A stretch of DNA of 64,000 nt from contig NZ_AP018441.1 in the NCBI RefSeq assembly GCF_009937975.1, positions 3,906,001-3,970,000 on the forward strand. The letters are read 5' to 3'. Source of the stretch: Undibacterium sp. YM2 (GTDB lineage: Bacteria > Pseudomonadota > Gammaproteobacteria > Burkholderiales > Burkholderiaceae_D). Both the position numbers and the translations under genes were made by a program. The notes beneath the pieces are model-generated. The model ran no database searches, was not told the origin of the DNA, and worked only from the letters and a program-made list of their open reading frames with translations. Below are positions 43,672 through 53,654 of the stretch, one piece after another. Numbering within the stretch: position 1 is the stretch's first letter; every line of letters starts with the position of its first letter.

Positions 43672-43875
43672 GGTAAACAGCTTAACAACAGCTTAAAAAG
43701 ACAAAGTCTTATTCTAAACGCAGTTACCTTTAGACGCTTGCCGCATAAGCAAGCAGTTTGTTTGAAAAAGCACCGCCAAGGCTGATAAAAATCAGCTTCT
43801 CATAGACAAATCAAGTCTTTGCAAGCCGCTGGCATGCGCTAATCGGGCTTATACAGAATTTAAATAAGCTAATAA

Positions 43876-43903
43876 AAAACCCCGGAATCACTTCCGGGGT
43901 TTT
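43876..43903 (-). terminator. intrinsic terminator of the ComEA-like gene
   Basis: A perfect 12-bp stem (AAAACCCCGGAA / TTCCGGGGTTTT) with loop TCAC is followed on the minus strand by TTTTTTATT. It lies about 40 bases after the stop of the ComEA-like gene. Confidence 0.9.
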
Positions 43904-43943
43904 GTGAAACTGTCAGATCAACAAAAGAACTGAAGAATCAGAC

Positions 43944-44438
43944 TTATTTTGCGCTGGCCTTGGAAGCTGCAGATGCGGCGGAAGCCTTGGATGCTGCTGA
44001 AGCTGCCGAGGCTGCACTTGCAGCTGATGCGCTGGATGCTGCAGCGGAAGCTTTTGGTGCCGCTGTTGCCGCTGGTGCAGACGCAGGTTTTTCTGCTTTC
44101 TCTGCTTTAGCAGCCTTTTCACCTTTGGCAGGAGCTGCGCTGGCCGCTGGTTTTGCTGCTGCACCAGGTTTAGCCTGGCCATTGACAGTCAAACCTGCTT
44201 CAGACAATTTAGTGGAATTCTTTTCGCCTATGCCTTTGACGCGGCTTTCAAAATCTGCCCAATCCTTGAAGGCACCGTTCTTGGTACGTTCTTCAATGAT
44301 GGCCTTGGACTTGGCTGGGCCTATGCCCTTGATACCATCGAGTGCAGCCTGATCGCCTTTATTGACATCGACATCAGCGAATGCAAAACCAGTAGCAGCC
44401 AACAAAGCCATCAGGCCAAATATAATTTTCTTCAACAT
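43944..44438 (-). CDS. exported ComEA-like helix-hairpin-helix protein with Ala/Lys-rich tail
   Basis: A Sec signal peptide (MLKKIIFGLMALLAATGFAFA) is followed by a ComEA-type double helix-hairpin-helix over about residues 22-85 (DQAALDGIKGIGPAKSKAII, FESRVKGIGEKNSTKLSEAG). The remaining 75 residues are almost only Ala, Ser, Lys and Pro. ComEA binds incoming DNA in the periplasm during natural transformation, and short forms are common in Burkholderiales. The basic low-complexity tail could add non-specific DNA contact. No other competence genes are nearby. Confidence 0.85.
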   Translation of the reverse strand: MLKKIIFGLMALLAATGFAFADVDVNKGDQAALDGIKGIGPAKSKAIIEERTKNGAFKDWADFESRVKGIGEKNSTKLSEAGLTVNGQAKPGAAAKPAASAAPAKGEKAAKAEKAEKPASAPAATAAPKASAAASSASAASAASAASAASKASAASAASKASAK

Positions 44439-44590
44439 GCGAATACTCCCTCAATAATTGGACATTTTTAAGCAATATTTAAAGCGAATCTTTAAACGAC
44501 ATAGCCTGGTTTTTATCGCTGGCTATATAGCTAACAACGGAACTGGATTAATTCCGTTGACAAGTATTCCACAATTTAATGTCAATATGA

Positions 44591-45475
44591 CTAATCGCCC
44601 AACCTGTCTATCAAAAAATCGATAAAACAGCGTAGCTTGGGTGGCATCTGACGGCGGCTGGCATAGACGGCATACAGATTGCCGGTAAAACCCGGCTCAT
44701 TACCTGCCACCAGTTGCAAACGGCCAGATGCAAGATCATCGCCTACCAGCCACTCAGGCAGAAATGCGGCACCCATGCCAGCCAGTACGCAGTGATAAGT
44801 GAGTGTGGTGTCACCGCATTTCATGATCGCATCCAGCTTTAAAGGTGCCCACTCTGTTTGCACTGGCAAGTGAAACCTTTCAAGCTGCACATAATTGGGC
44901 AATATCATCGCCACGTTGATGGCTTCGTCTTTGTTGCCAGCTTGCAGATTTTTCACAAAAGCCGGTGCGGCAACCAGGCGGAACTCGACTTTGCACAAGG
45001 ACCTGGCAATCAGCGCCGGTGATGGCTCATCGGTCGCCCGCAGCGCCAGATCAAAGCCATCTGCCACCAGATCTACCATGTGGTTATCAAGATGCAGGTT
45101 CAATCTGACCAGAGGATACTGTTGACGAAAATCTGCCAGTACCTTGGCAAAGCCGGGATTCGCACACCAGACCGGGGCGCTGATTTTCAATTCACCGCGT
45201 GGTGGCCCGCTCTCTTGCGCAACCGAGGCGACGGCAGCATCCAGAATATCCAGCGCCTGCCTGCCCTGCGCAAAGAAATCCTTGCCTGCCTCAGTCAGGC
45301 TCATGCTGCGGCTGCTGCGATTAAGCAGTCTGGCACCCAGCTTGCGTTCCAGCCTGGCGATATGTTTGCTGACCATGGGCGCGGCCATGCCCAGCCTGTC
45401 AGCTGCGGCGGTAAAGCTGCCTGATTCGACAATCTCACGAAATACCCTGATGCCACTGATATCTAGTTCATCCAT
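44591..45475 (-). CDS. LysR-family transcriptional regulator
   Basis: The 294-residue protein has an N-terminal winged helix (ISGIRVFREIVESGSFTAAA, DRLGMAAPMVSKHIARLERK) and a LysR effector domain in the CrgA/AaeR-like pattern (GPPRGELKISAPVWCANPGF). It is divergent from the extradiol dioxygenase gene across a 170-base shared promoter region, the classic arrangement of a LysR regulator with its target. Confidence 0.9.
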   Translation of the reverse strand: MDELDISGIRVFREIVESGSFTAAADRLGMAAPMVSKHIARLERKLGARLLNRSSRSMSLTEAGKDFFAQGRQALDILDAAVASVAQESGPPRGELKISAPVWCANPGFAKVLADFRQQYPLVRLNLHLDNHMVDLVADGFDLALRATDEPSPALIARSLCKVEFRLVAAPAFVKNLQAGNKDEAINVAMILPNYVQLERFHLPVQTEWAPLKLDAIMKCGDTTLTYHCVLAGMGAAFLPEWLVGDDLASGRLQLVAGNEPGFTGNLYAVYASRRQMPPKLRCFIDFLIDRLGD

Positions 45476-45645
45476 ATATCACCCTTGGCTTTTCATACAC
45501 TATAGTTGCACTTTTTGGAAATAATACAATTACTTTACCACCATCGATTTCCATATAAGGAAACATTATGATGATTTACATGGGCTTTATGGAATTAATT
45601 GAAAAAACAAGCCCCGGCACCAAATGACCTGTGGAGGATACTCAT

Positions 45646-46449
45646 ATGAAATTGCCTACCTATTTTATTTCGCACGGCGGCGGCCCTTGGCCTTACATGG
45701 AAGACATGCGTAAAACCATGCATGTGCTGGAAGCATCACTGGTTGATATGCCACGGCAACTACCGTACAAACCCAAGGCCATCTTGATGATCTCGGCGCA
45801 CTGGGAAGAAAGCGCATTCAAGGTCATGACCAGCCCTTGGCCCGGCATGCTGTATGACTATGGTGGTTTTCCTGAGCATACCTACAAGGTACATTACTCA
45901 GCGCCGGGCTCACCCGAACTGGCAGAACGGGTAATGGGCCTGATCAAGGATGCAGGTTTGCCCGCACAGGCGGATGCACAGCGTGGCTTTGATCACGGTG
46001 CATTTGCGCCATTGGCCGTGATGTACCCTGAAGCTGATATGCCGATCGTGCAATTATCCCTGCGCAAAGGACTGGACCCGGCAGAACACCTGGCACTTGG
46101 ACGTGCGCTAGCCCCTTTGCGTGACGAGGGCATACTCATCATAGGCAGTGGCCTCAGCTACCATAACCTGCGCCGCTTTGGCCCGTTGGCAAAAGAACCT
46201 TCATCAAGTTTTGATGACTGGCTGCAGGACAGCCTGATCGCCAGCAGCACGACAGAAAGAGTCAAGCGACTGCTCAATTGGGAAGAAGCACCGGCAGCAA
46301 GAGTCGCTCACCCCAGGGAAGAGCATTTATTGCCGCTGATGGTGGCCGTGGGTGCGGCAGAGGATGAAGTTGCCAGTTGTGTTTATCATGAAGAAAACAT
46401 TTTTGGCGGCGTGGTGGCATCAAGCTTTCGCTTTGGGGCGATAGCCTGA
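45646..46449 (+). CDS. DODA-type extradiol aromatic-ring-opening dioxygenase
   Basis: The ATG directly after GGAGGATACTCAT is chosen as start; an earlier ATG inside the ribosome site is rejected. The 267-residue protein belongs to the LigB/DODA family, with ISHGGGPWPYMED near the start, ISAHWEESAF, the acidic/His region FDHGAFAPLAVMYPEADMP and GSGLSYHNLRRFG. The His and Glu residues expected to bind the catalytic metal are visible. Members open catechol-like rings (for example 4,5-DOPA). It is probably controlled by the divergent LysR gene, and its substrate is unknown. Confidence 0.9.
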   Translation: MKLPTYFISHGGGPWPYMEDMRKTMHVLEASLVDMPRQLPYKPKAILMISAHWEESAFKVMTSPWPGMLYDYGGFPEHTYKVHYSAPGSPELAERVMGLIKDAGLPAQADAQRGFDHGAFAPLAVMYPEADMPIVQLSLRKGLDPAEHLALGRALAPLRDEGILIIGSGLSYHNLRRFGPLAKEPSSSFDDWLQDSLIASSTTERVKRLLNWEEAPAARVAHPREEHLLPLMVAVGAAEDEVASCVYHEENIFGGVVASSFRFGAIA

Positions 46450-46468
46450 TAAACCAGTATTGAGGATA

Positions 46469-46491
46469 CCGGCTTGAATACTTCAAGCCGG
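46469..46491. terminator. perfect 10-bp hairpin between convergent genes
   Basis: CCGGCTTGAA and TTCAAGCCGG close a three-base TAC loop 20 bases after the dioxygenase stop and just before the rfaE1 stop. It is probably a bidirectional terminator, though U-tracts are weak. Confidence 0.6.
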
Positions 46492-46504
46492 CACAGGGAT
46501 TAAC

Positions 46505-47464
46505 TTATTGCACAGCCGATGGAAAAAGCTCTTCCCGAGTCACCGTAGCAGTACCCAGTTTGCCCACCACAATGCCACCAGCACGGTTGGCAATCACTAC
46601 CGCCTCTTGCATGGATTTGCCTTGCGCCAGCATGACGGCCATGGTGGCGATGACAGTATCACCAGCACCAGAGACATCAAATACTTCACGCGCCATCGCT
46701 GGTACATGGGTCGCGCCATCGGCAGTGAACAGGGTCATTCCTTCTTCTGAGCGGGTCAGCAGCAAGCCATCGATGTTTAAATCTGCGCGCAATTGCTGCG
46801 CTCGGGCTGTCAGTTCTTCTTCATTTGACCAGTCACCGATGATTTGCTTTAATTCAGACTTGTTCGGTGTCAGCAGGCTGGCACCGGCATAGCGCTTGAA
46901 GTCACTACCCTTGGGATCCACCAGCACGATCTTGCCTGCTGCCTTGGCCGCAGTGATCATCGCGCTGACATTCACCAGGCTGCCCTTGGCATAGTCGGAC
47001 AGGACGACGACATCATAACCAGTCAGCAAAGAGTTGAAGCGATTGAGTTTGTCACGCAAGACATGTTCAGTCGGGCGTTCTTCAAAATCGATGCGCAACA
47101 ATTGCTGCTGCCTGCCGATGACGCGCAGCTTGATGATGGTAGAGATTTGCTGGTCGCGACTGAGATAGGCTTCTATGCCTGAAGTCTTTAGCAAACGCTC
47201 CATGCTATTGCCTGCATCATCGTCACCAATGACACCCATCAAGGCGGCTTGCACGCCCAGGGCGACGGCATTGCGGGCCACATTGGCGGCACCACCAAGG
47301 CGCTCCTCACTTTTTTCCACGCGGACGATAGGCACCGGGGCTTCTGGTGATATGCGGTTGACTTCGCCAAACCAGTATCTGTCGAGCATGACATCACCAG
47401 CAACCAGAATACGCTTCGCTGTCATATCTTGCCTTGCATCTTTTTTTGCATCCATATTTTGCAT
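46505..47464 (-). CDS. rfaE1: D-glycero-beta-D-manno-heptose-7-phosphate kinase
   Basis: The 319-residue PfkB-family kinase has RILVAGDVMLDRYWFGEVNR, ERLGGAANVARNAVALG and the catalytic DVSGAGDTVIATMA. It matches the kinase half of HldE alone, with no nucleotidyltransferase domain, so the organism uses split enzymes. It phosphorylates heptose 7-phosphate for ADP-heptose and LPS inner core. The start overlaps the ugd stop by one base (TAATG); MTAKRILVAGD 13 codons later is an alternative start. Confidence 0.92.
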   Translation of the reverse strand: MQNMDAKKDARQDMTAKRILVAGDVMLDRYWFGEVNRISPEAPVPIVRVEKSEERLGGAANVARNAVALGVQAALMGVIGDDDAGNSMERLLKTSGIEAYLSRDQQISTIIKLRVIGRQQQLLRIDFEERPTEHVLRDKLNRFNSLLTGYDVVVLSDYAKGSLVNVSAMITAAKAAGKIVLVDPKGSDFKRYAGASLLTPNKSELKQIIGDWSNEEELTARAQQLRADLNIDGLLLTRSEEGMTLFTADGATHVPAMAREVFDVSGAGDTVIATMAVMLAQGKSMQEAVVIANRAGGIVVGKLGTATVTREELFPSAVQ

Positions 47465-48837
47465 TATTTGTTCGTCAATACGGAGCGGCCTATGCCGTGG
47501 TATTCAATACCCAGCTCGGTCATGACCGTAGGCTCAAACAGGTTACGGCCATCAAACACGACAGGCTGTTTCAGGCGTGCCTTGACTTCATCAAAGTCAG
47601 GGCTGCGGAAGGCCTTCCACTCAGTGACAATCGCCAGTGCATCGGCTTCGACCAGCGCATCCATGGGGTTGGCGGCATAGCGTATGGATGCCAGCAATTC
47701 TGGCGCATCGTAGAAATCCAGTTCAAATACGCGCTTGGCTTCCTGCATGGAAACCGGGTCATACACCGCCACCGTCGCACCGGCACGCAATAATTCACCC
47801 AGCAAGACACGCGAAGACGCTGCACGCATATCATCGGTATTCGGTTTAAAGGCCAGGCCCCAGATGGCGAAATGACGGCCGCTGAGGTTTTCACCAAAAC
47901 GCTGCTGTATCTTGTTACCGAGCACCTGCTTTTGGCGTGCATTCACTGCTTCCACTGCCTGCAGAATGAGGAGATTCAAACCATGGTCCTGGGCAGTACG
48001 CTCCAGCGCCTGCACATCCTTGGGGAAGCAGGAGCCGCCATAGCCGCAACCGGCATACAAGAAGCTGTGGCCTATGCGCGGGTCAGAGCCTATGCCGTGA
48101 CGCACAGCTTCAATATCCGCACCAACATGATCAGCCAGATTCGCCAGCTCATTCATGAAAGAGATGCGAGTCGCCAGCATGGCATTCGCCGCATACTTGG
48201 TAAACTCTGCTGAACGCACATCCATCCAGTAAGTGCGCTCATGGTTGCGGTTGAAAGGCGCATACAGCTTCTTCATCTGGCTGCGCGCTTTTTCGCCTTG
48301 CGGCGTCTGATCGCAACCGATAACAATACGGTCAGGGCGCATGAAGTCTTCTACTGCTGCACCTTCTTTCAAAAACTCTGGATTGGAAACCACAGAGAAT
48401 TCCACGGTCGCAGAGCGCGTTGCCAGCTCGGCAGAAATGGCGGCACCGACGCGGTCAGCCGTACCGACAGGTACGGTAGATTTATCAACGACGACCTTGA
48501 AGTTCGTCATGTACTTACCGATATTTTTTGCCGCAGCCACGACATATTGCAAATCAGCAGAACCGTCTTCATCCGGTGGCGTGCCGACCGCGATGAACTG
48601 CACATCACCGTGCTTGACGCTGGCTTCAACATCGGTAGAAAACTGTATGCGGCCCGCAGCGCGATTGCGCGCAACGATTTCTTCCAGACCCGGCTCATGG
48701 ATAGGAATGCCGCCGTTATTGAGGATATCAATCTTGCGCTGATCGACATCGAGGCAAAACACATCATTACCCAACTCAGCCAGGCAGGCACCTGTGACCA
48801 GACCAACATAACCTGTACCAATAATTGTGATTTTCAT
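47464..48837 (-). CDS. ugd: UDP-glucose 6-dehydrogenase
   Basis: The start [16 protein letters not shown] is set where the Rossmann fold begins; a 20-codon upstream extension in the same frame has no family support. The 457-residue protein has the NAD-binding motif and the catalytic cysteine in [16 protein letters not shown]. It oxidises UDP-glucose to UDP-glucuronate for exopolysaccharide, capsule or lipid A decoration. Overlap with rfaE1 shows they are one transcription unit for surface sugars. Confidence 0.93.
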   Translation of the reverse strand: MKITIIGTGYVGLVTGACLAELGNDVFCLDVDQRKIDILNNGGIPIHEPGLEEIVARNRAAGRIQFSTDVEASVKHGDVQFIAVGTPPDEDGSADLQYVVAAAKNIGKYMTNFKVVVDKSTVPVGTADRVGAAISAELATRSATVEFSVVSNPEFLKEGAAVEDFMRPDRIVIGCDQTPQGEKARSQMKKLYAPFNRNHERTYWMDVRSAEFTKYAANAMLATRISFMNELANLADHVGADIEAVRHGIGSDPRIGHSFLYAGCGYGGSCFPKDVQALERTAQDHGLNLLILQAVEAVNARQKQVLGNKIQQRFGENLSGRHFAIWGLAFKPNTDDMRAASSRVLLGELLRAGATVAVYDPVSMQEAKRVFELDFYDAPELLASIRYAANPMDALVEADALAIVTEWKAFRSPDFDEVKARLKQPVVFDGRNLFEPTVMTELGIEYHGIGRSVLTNK

Positions 48838-48996
48838 TTTTTGACCACCAAATAAAAATAAGTCATTCTGCACATCCAAATATCTAGTCATCCACATAGA
48901 TTTTCAGATTGCAGCCCTTATTCAAGATTCTTTAACTTAACTAGTATCCCTGAAGCCTTGCGCAAATCAAGCTTCGCTCAGGCATGACAGCGATCA

Positions 48997-50172
48997 TTAA
49001 TTCATGACGTTCAGCTCTTCTGTGCGGCGTGGTGGATAAGTTTCCCACTTACTGCAGCCAGGGCAATGCCAGTAAAACTGCCTGGCCTTGAAACCGCAAT
49101 TGGAACACTGATAGCGCGCCAGTTTTTGTGCATAGCCATGTACCAGGTTCTTGATGATGGCCAGCTCAGGCCTGACTTCAGGCGGAACCACCATGATGCG
49201 GCCATCCAGCAATTTATCCAGGCCCAGCAGGGTTGGGGTGCGGCGCAATTCTTCACTGACCAGGCTATTGACGGCTTCTATACCTTCCAGCTCCAGTGTG
49301 GCCTTGAAGGCGACTTCCAGCAAATCTATCGACGGTGCTTCGGCAAGGTAGTTTTTGAGCAGGTTCAAGCCCTCCTGCGACTTGTCGAGCTTGCGGTAAG
49401 CATCCATCAGGCGCTGCGCCACTAGTGCCACATGAGGCACGCTTTGCTGCTCTACCCGGCGCCACGTAGCCAGCGCTATTTCAGTATCGCCATTGGCCAT
49501 ATACACGTCACCCATGAGGATGATGGCGCGTACATTGTTACGGTCTGCCGCCAGTGCTTTTTCCAGATTGGCCAGGGCCGCTTCTGTATTGGTATGCACC
49601 AGCTCATCCTGGGCAATTTCGCAGTAAAACTGGGCAATTTCTTTTTGACGGCCACCAGCACCGCATTCTTGCAAGGCATTAGCGGCCTCAATCGCACGCG
49701 CCCATTCTTTTTCACGCTGGTAGATTTCCAGCAGGGCACGCCGGGCCTGGGCTTCAAACGGGCTGTTGACGAGCAGGTTATAGGTTTCTTCAGCACGGTC
49801 AAGCAGACCGGCTTTCAGGTAATCCTGCCCCAGTTCATACATGGCCTGGGTTTTTTGCTCGGTGGGCAGGTCTGGCCTGGCCAGCAGGTTTTGATGCACG
49901 CGGATGGCGCGTTCAGTCTCACCACGGCGGCGGAACAGGTTACCCAGGGCAAAATGCAAATCTACCGCCTCAGGATCCAGCCTGACGATGTCGATGAAAG
50001 CATCAATGGCCTTGTCTGGCTGGTCGTTCAGCAGGAAATTCAAGCCCTTGAAATAGCCACGCGGCAGGCTGCGGGACTCAGAAATCAACTGGCGTATATC
50101 GATACGCGCAGCACTCCAGCCCAGGGTAAAGAATAAGGGTATGCCTAGCAGCCACCAAATTTCAAATTCCAT
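48997..50172 (-). CDS. lapB: lipopolysaccharide assembly protein B
   Basis: The 391-residue protein has one N-terminal membrane helix (FEIWWLLGIPLFFTLGW), a series of TPR repeats over about residues 45-330 (AVDLHFALGNLFRRRGETER is one), and a C-terminal rubredoxin-like metal knuckle (YQCSNCGFKARQFYWHCPGC). This matches LapB/YciM, which in enteric bacteria controls LpxC turnover with FtsH and so balances LPS synthesis. It is downstream of lapA on the same strand with a 121-base gap. Confidence 0.92.
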   Translation of the reverse strand: MEFEIWWLLGIPLFFTLGWSAARIDIRQLISESRSLPRGYFKGLNFLLNDQPDKAIDAFIDIVRLDPEAVDLHFALGNLFRRRGETERAIRVHQNLLARPDLPTEQKTQAMYELGQDYLKAGLLDRAEETYNLLVNSPFEAQARRALLEIYQREKEWARAIEAANALQECGAGGRQKEIAQFYCEIAQDELVHTNTEAALANLEKALAADRNNVRAIILMGDVYMANGDTEIALATWRRVEQQSVPHVALVAQRLMDAYRKLDKSQEGLNLLKNYLAEAPSIDLLEVAFKATLELEGIEAVNSLVSEELRRTPTLLGLDKLLDGRIMVVPPEVRPELAIIKNLVHGYAQKLARYQCSNCGFKARQFYWHCPGCSKWETYPPRRTEELNVMN

Positions 50173-50293
50173 GTGTATTTCTTCTTATTGTTGAGAACAA
50201 TGTCAGTTCAAATGCAAAGCCTGAATTGCCGATATGTCTTTAACCTATTTTTGTTCGCAGGTCTCAATGTGCTGAAAGCTGCGCCCACACGTG

Positions 50294-50608
50294 TCAGATA
50301 TTGCGAATGCTATCAGGCTGAGGCGCTTGTGTGCTGGCCCTTTGTGCGGCTTCACGTTCTTTTTCAATTTCTGCCAGGGTCTTTTTATGCTTGTGCAGAT
50401 CGCGTCTGTGGCGGAACACCATAGGCACCATGGCCAGTGCGCCCAGCGTAGCACCGCCGGCAAAAAAAGCCAGCAGCATGATGACCAGTGGAGCGGATTG
50501 TTGATAGCCAAAGAAATATTGCAGCGTGACTATCTGGTCGTTTTTCAAGGCAAAGCCAAAGAACAGGACAAACAGCACGATGGCGAAAAATCTTGAAATA
50601 TATTTCAT
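50294..50608 (-). CDS. lapA: LapA-domain membrane protein
   Basis: The 104-residue protein has two membrane helices (FFAIVLFVLFFGFALKN, PLVIMLLAFFAGGATLGALA) and a basic coiled cytoplasmic tail (RHRRDLHKHKKTLAEIEKER), the LapA (DUF1049) pattern. It is the partner gene of lapB in LPS assembly in enteric bacteria. It is separated from ihfB upstream by a strong terminator, so lapA-lapB have their own promoter within the 75 bases before its start. Confidence 0.88.
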   Translation of the reverse strand: MKYISRFFAIVLFVLFFGFALKNDQIVTLQYFFGYQQSAPLVIMLLAFFAGGATLGALAMVPMVFRHRRDLHKHKKTLAEIEKEREAAQRASTQAPQPDSIRNI

Positions 50609-50682
50609 GTATGCATCCTTGATGGATAAGCGGAAAAATCGTCAATGAAGCAATTTATCCCGAAAAGAGCATTGTACTGAAA

Positions 50683-50718
50683 AAAAACGGCATATCGGAA
50701 AACCGATATGCCGTTTTT
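50683..50718 (-). terminator. strong terminator downstream of ihfB
   Basis: A perfect 16-bp stem (AAAAACGGCATATCGG and its complement) with an AAAA loop has A/T tracts on both sides, so it can work in both directions. It lies about 60 bases after the ihfB stop and separates that operon from lapA. Confidence 0.92.
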
Positions 50719-50775
50719 ATCTTTGCGTCATCTAATAGGCTCAACATTCCGAGCTCAACAACCAGTCAACCTGAC

Positions 50776-51081
50776 TTAGTCATCGTGTATCGGTTGCCCC
50801 ACCATGGCATCAACACGTTCGCGCAGCTCCTTGCCTGGCTTGAAGTGCGGCACCCGTTTTTCAGGGACCATCACCTTGTCACCGGACTTGGGATTACGAC
50901 CTATCCGTGGTGGACGACTGTTCAGTGCAAAGCTGCCAAAACCGCGGATTTCTATACGTTGCCCTGTTGCCAGGGCATCCGACATTGCATCCAGTATGGT
51001 TTTAACAGCGATATCCACATCTTTAGCTACCAGTTGCGGATATCGCTCTGCCAGACGAGCTATCAGCTCCGACTTAGTCAT
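50776..51081 (-). CDS. ihfB: integration host factor subunit beta
   Basis: The 101-residue HU/IHF-family protein begins [20 protein letters not shown] and carries the DNA-binding arm [20 protein letters not shown] with the intercalating proline. Length and sequence fit IHF beta and not HU. IHF bends DNA at specific sites and works as a heterodimer with IhfA. It follows rpsA by 23 bases, the standard rpsA-ihfB arrangement. Confidence 0.95.
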   Translation of the reverse strand: MTKSELIARLAERYPQLVAKDVDIAVKTILDAMSDALATGQRIEIRGFGSFALNSRPPRIGRNPKSGDKVMVPEKRVPHFKPGKELRERVDAMVGQPIHDD

Positions 51082-51104
51082 AGTAAAAACCTTATGACTT
51101 AATC

Positions 51105-52823
51105 TTAGTTTTTATTGTCGAGCTTGGCTTTCAACAAAGCGCCCAGGCTGGTTGTGCCGGATGCTGCGTTGGAATCAGTAGTGGACATTTTTTGCATAGC
51201 TTCTTGTGTTTCAACGCTATCTTTAGCTTTGATAGACAATTGGATACCACGCGCTTTGCGGTCGATGTTCAATACCAGGGCTTCAACTGTGTCGCCGACT
51301 TTCAGGTGTGTACCAGCATCTTCCACGCGGTCGCGGGAGATTTCGGATGCACGCAGGTAGCCTTCAACGTCGTCTGCCAACTGGATTACTGCGCCTTTGG
51401 CTTCAACGGATTTAACTGTACCAGTAACAACTGCACCTTTGTCGTTCATAGCGCAGTAGTTATTGAATGGGTCGCCTTCCAGTTGCTTAACGCCCAGGGA
51501 AACGCGCTCACGCTCAACGTCGATTGCCAGAACGATGGCTTCCAGTTCGTCACCTTTCTTGAAGCGACGTACTGCTTCTTCGCCTGTTTCGTTCCAAGAC
51601 AGATCAGACAAATGTACCAGACCGTCGATGTTGCCAGACAAACCGATAAATACGCCGAAATCAGTGATGGACTTGATCGCGCCGCGAACTTTGTCACCTT
51701 TCTTGTGGTTGATCGCGAAATCATCCCAAGGATTGGCTTTGCACTGTTTCATGCCCAAGCTGATACGACGACGTTCTTCGTCGATTTCCAGAACCATGAC
51801 TTCAACTTCGTCGCCCAATTGAACAACTTTGTTTGGTGCAACGTTTTTGTTCGTCCAGTCCATTTCGGAAACGTGAACCAGGCCTTCGATACCTTGCTCG
51901 ACTTCAACGAACGCGCCGTAGTCGGTCAGGTTCGTTACTTTACCGAACAGACGTGTGTTCGCTGGGTAACGACGGGACAAACCTGTCCATGGGTCGTCGC
52001 CCAATTGTTTTACGCCCAGGGAAACACGGTTTTTCTCTTGGTCGAATTTCAATACTTTTGCAGTGATTTCCTGACCAACTGTCAACACCTCGGAAGGGTG
52101 ACGTACACGACGCCATGCCAGGTCGGTGATGTGCAACAAGCCATCGATGCCACCCAGATCAACGAACGCGCCGTAGTCAGTGATGTTTTTAACAACACCA
52201 GTAACCACTGTGCCTTCTTTCAGGGTTTCCATCAGTTTTTGACGCTCTTCGCCCATGGACGCTTCAACAACAGCGCGGCGGGACAGCACAACGTTGTTAC
52301 GTTTGCGGTCGAGCTTGATAACTTTGAATTCCATGGTTTTGCCTTCGTAAGGAGTTGTATCCTTAACTGGGCGTGTATCAACCAAAGAACCTGGCAAGAA
52401 AGCGCGGATGCCGTTCGTCAGAACAGTCAAGCCACCTTTGACTTTGCCATTTACTGTACCAGTAACGATCTCGCCAGACTCCAGCGCTTTTTCCAGCGCG
52501 AGCCAGGAGGCCAGACGTTTAGCTTTGTCACGGGACAAAATTGTGTCGCCGAAACCATTTTCCAGCGAATCAATCGCTACGGAAACGAAATCGCCGATAT
52601 TAACTTCCAGGTCGCCCTGGTCGTTTTTGAATTCTTCAACAGGGATAAAGGCTTCAGACTTCAAGCCAGCGTTAACGATCACGAAGTTGTGATCGATACG
52701 GACGACTTCAGCAGAAATCACTTCACCGGAACGCATATCCTGACGTGACAGGGATTCTTCGAACAAAGCTGCGAAGCTATCTGCACCGGTTGCGAAATCT
52801 TGGGACATGAAAACAGTAGACAT
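51105..52823 (-). CDS. rpsA: 30S ribosomal protein S1
   Basis: The 572-residue protein is made of six S1 RNA-binding repeats with typical segments such as [40 protein letters not shown] and [20 protein letters not shown]. It binds mRNA leaders on the 30S subunit. The codon choice (repeated CTG, CGT, GGT and AAC) looks optimised compared with neighbouring genes, as expected for a highly expressed gene. A 136-base leader before the start may hold the autoregulatory site known for rpsA in other proteobacteria, but I could not identify it. Confidence 0.97.
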   Translation of the reverse strand: MSTVFMSQDFATGADSFAALFEESLSRQDMRSGEVISAEVVRIDHNFVIVNAGLKSEAFIPVEEFKNDQGDLEVNIGDFVSVAIDSLENGFGDTILSRDKAKRLASWLALEKALESGEIVTGTVNGKVKGGLTVLTNGIRAFLPGSLVDTRPVKDTTPYEGKTMEFKVIKLDRKRNNVVLSRRAVVEASMGEERQKLMETLKEGTVVTGVVKNITDYGAFVDLGGIDGLLHITDLAWRRVRHPSEVLTVGQEITAKVLKFDQEKNRVSLGVKQLGDDPWTGLSRRYPANTRLFGKVTNLTDYGAFVEVEQGIEGLVHVSEMDWTNKNVAPNKVVQLGDEVEVMVLEIDEERRRISLGMKQCKANPWDDFAINHKKGDKVRGAIKSITDFGVFIGLSGNIDGLVHLSDLSWNETGEEAVRRFKKGDELEAIVLAIDVERERVSLGVKQLEGDPFNNYCAMNDKGAVVTGTVKSVEAKGAVIQLADDVEGYLRASEISRDRVEDAGTHLKVGDTVEALVLNIDRKARGIQLSIKAKDSVETQEAMQKMSTTDSNAASGTTSLGALLKAKLDNKN

Positions 52824-52959
52824 AGTATTTACAAGTTAGCCGGAACGGTGCAAAAGGCACTATTTACCGGGTTAGGTTGAACATCCCTTTATTAACCTTG
52901 CGTCAATAAAGGCTCTTGAAACGACACTCGCAAACTTCACCAGATACTTAAATACTTAC

Positions 52960-53637
52960 TTATATAGTGCTGTTTGTCTGTGTTTGCGCATACCAGACCA
53001 GGACTTTATTGACCGCTTCTTCAGCAGTTAATTCAGATGTATCCAGGATGATCGCGTCTGGTGCGGGCTTGAGCGGCGCTGTGCTGCGGGCACTATCTCT
53101 CGCATCACGTTCCATCAAATCTTTTACCAAGTTTTCCATATTAGCAGAAATTCCCTTTTCAATCAATTGCTTATATCGGCGGCTTGCGCGCGCCTCAGCA
53201 CTTGCTGTTAAGAAAACTTTTAAGCTGGCATCGGGGAAGATCACCGTCCCCATATCGCGCCCGTCAGCCACCAGGCCGGGCGTATAGCGAAAAGCCACCT
53301 GCAAATCCACCAGGGCCTGGCGTACTGCTGGCAAAACAGCAATACGTGAAGCGGCTACGCCAACCTCTTCTGCCCTTACGGCATCGGTGACATCGGCATC
53401 TTCCAGAAAAACATGGCCGTGAACAAAACGACAAGGCAGGGTTCTTGCCATGCTGGCAATGGTGGTTTCATCATCCAGAGCGATGCCATGGCGGGTAGCC
53501 ATCAGGGCAGTCAGGCGGTACAGGGCACCAGAATCCAGGTAATGAAAACCCAGATGCTTGGCCACCCTGTGTGCCACCGTGCCCTTACCGGATGCGGTAG
53601 GGCCGTCTATCGTGATAACAGGACTACGTGTAGTCAT
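52960..53637 (-). CDS. cmk: cytidylate kinase
   Basis: The 225-residue protein has the P-loop [28 protein letters not shown] and the CMP-binding region [16 protein letters not shown]. It phosphorylates CMP and dCMP. It follows aroA by 17 bases, and aroA-cmk-rpsA is a common linkage across proteobacteria. Confidence 0.95.
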   Translation of the reverse strand: MTTRSPVITIDGPTASGKGTVAHRVAKHLGFHYLDSGALYRLTALMATRHGIALDDETTIASMARTLPCRFVHGHVFLEDADVTDAVRAEEVGVAASRIAVLPAVRQALVDLQVAFRYTPGLVADGRDMGTVIFPDASLKVFLTASAEARASRRYKQLIEKGISANMENLVKDLMERDARDSARSTAPLKPAPDAIILDTSELTAEEAVNKVLVWYAQTQTNSTI

Positions 53638-53654
53638 AGAAACAATAAAAACCT

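Noticed and set aside
51192..52748. 518-codon plus-strand frame opposite rpsA
   Set aside because: It is a long antisense shadow due to biased codon use in the highly expressed S1 gene. The Phe/Cys/Asn-rich product has no domain.
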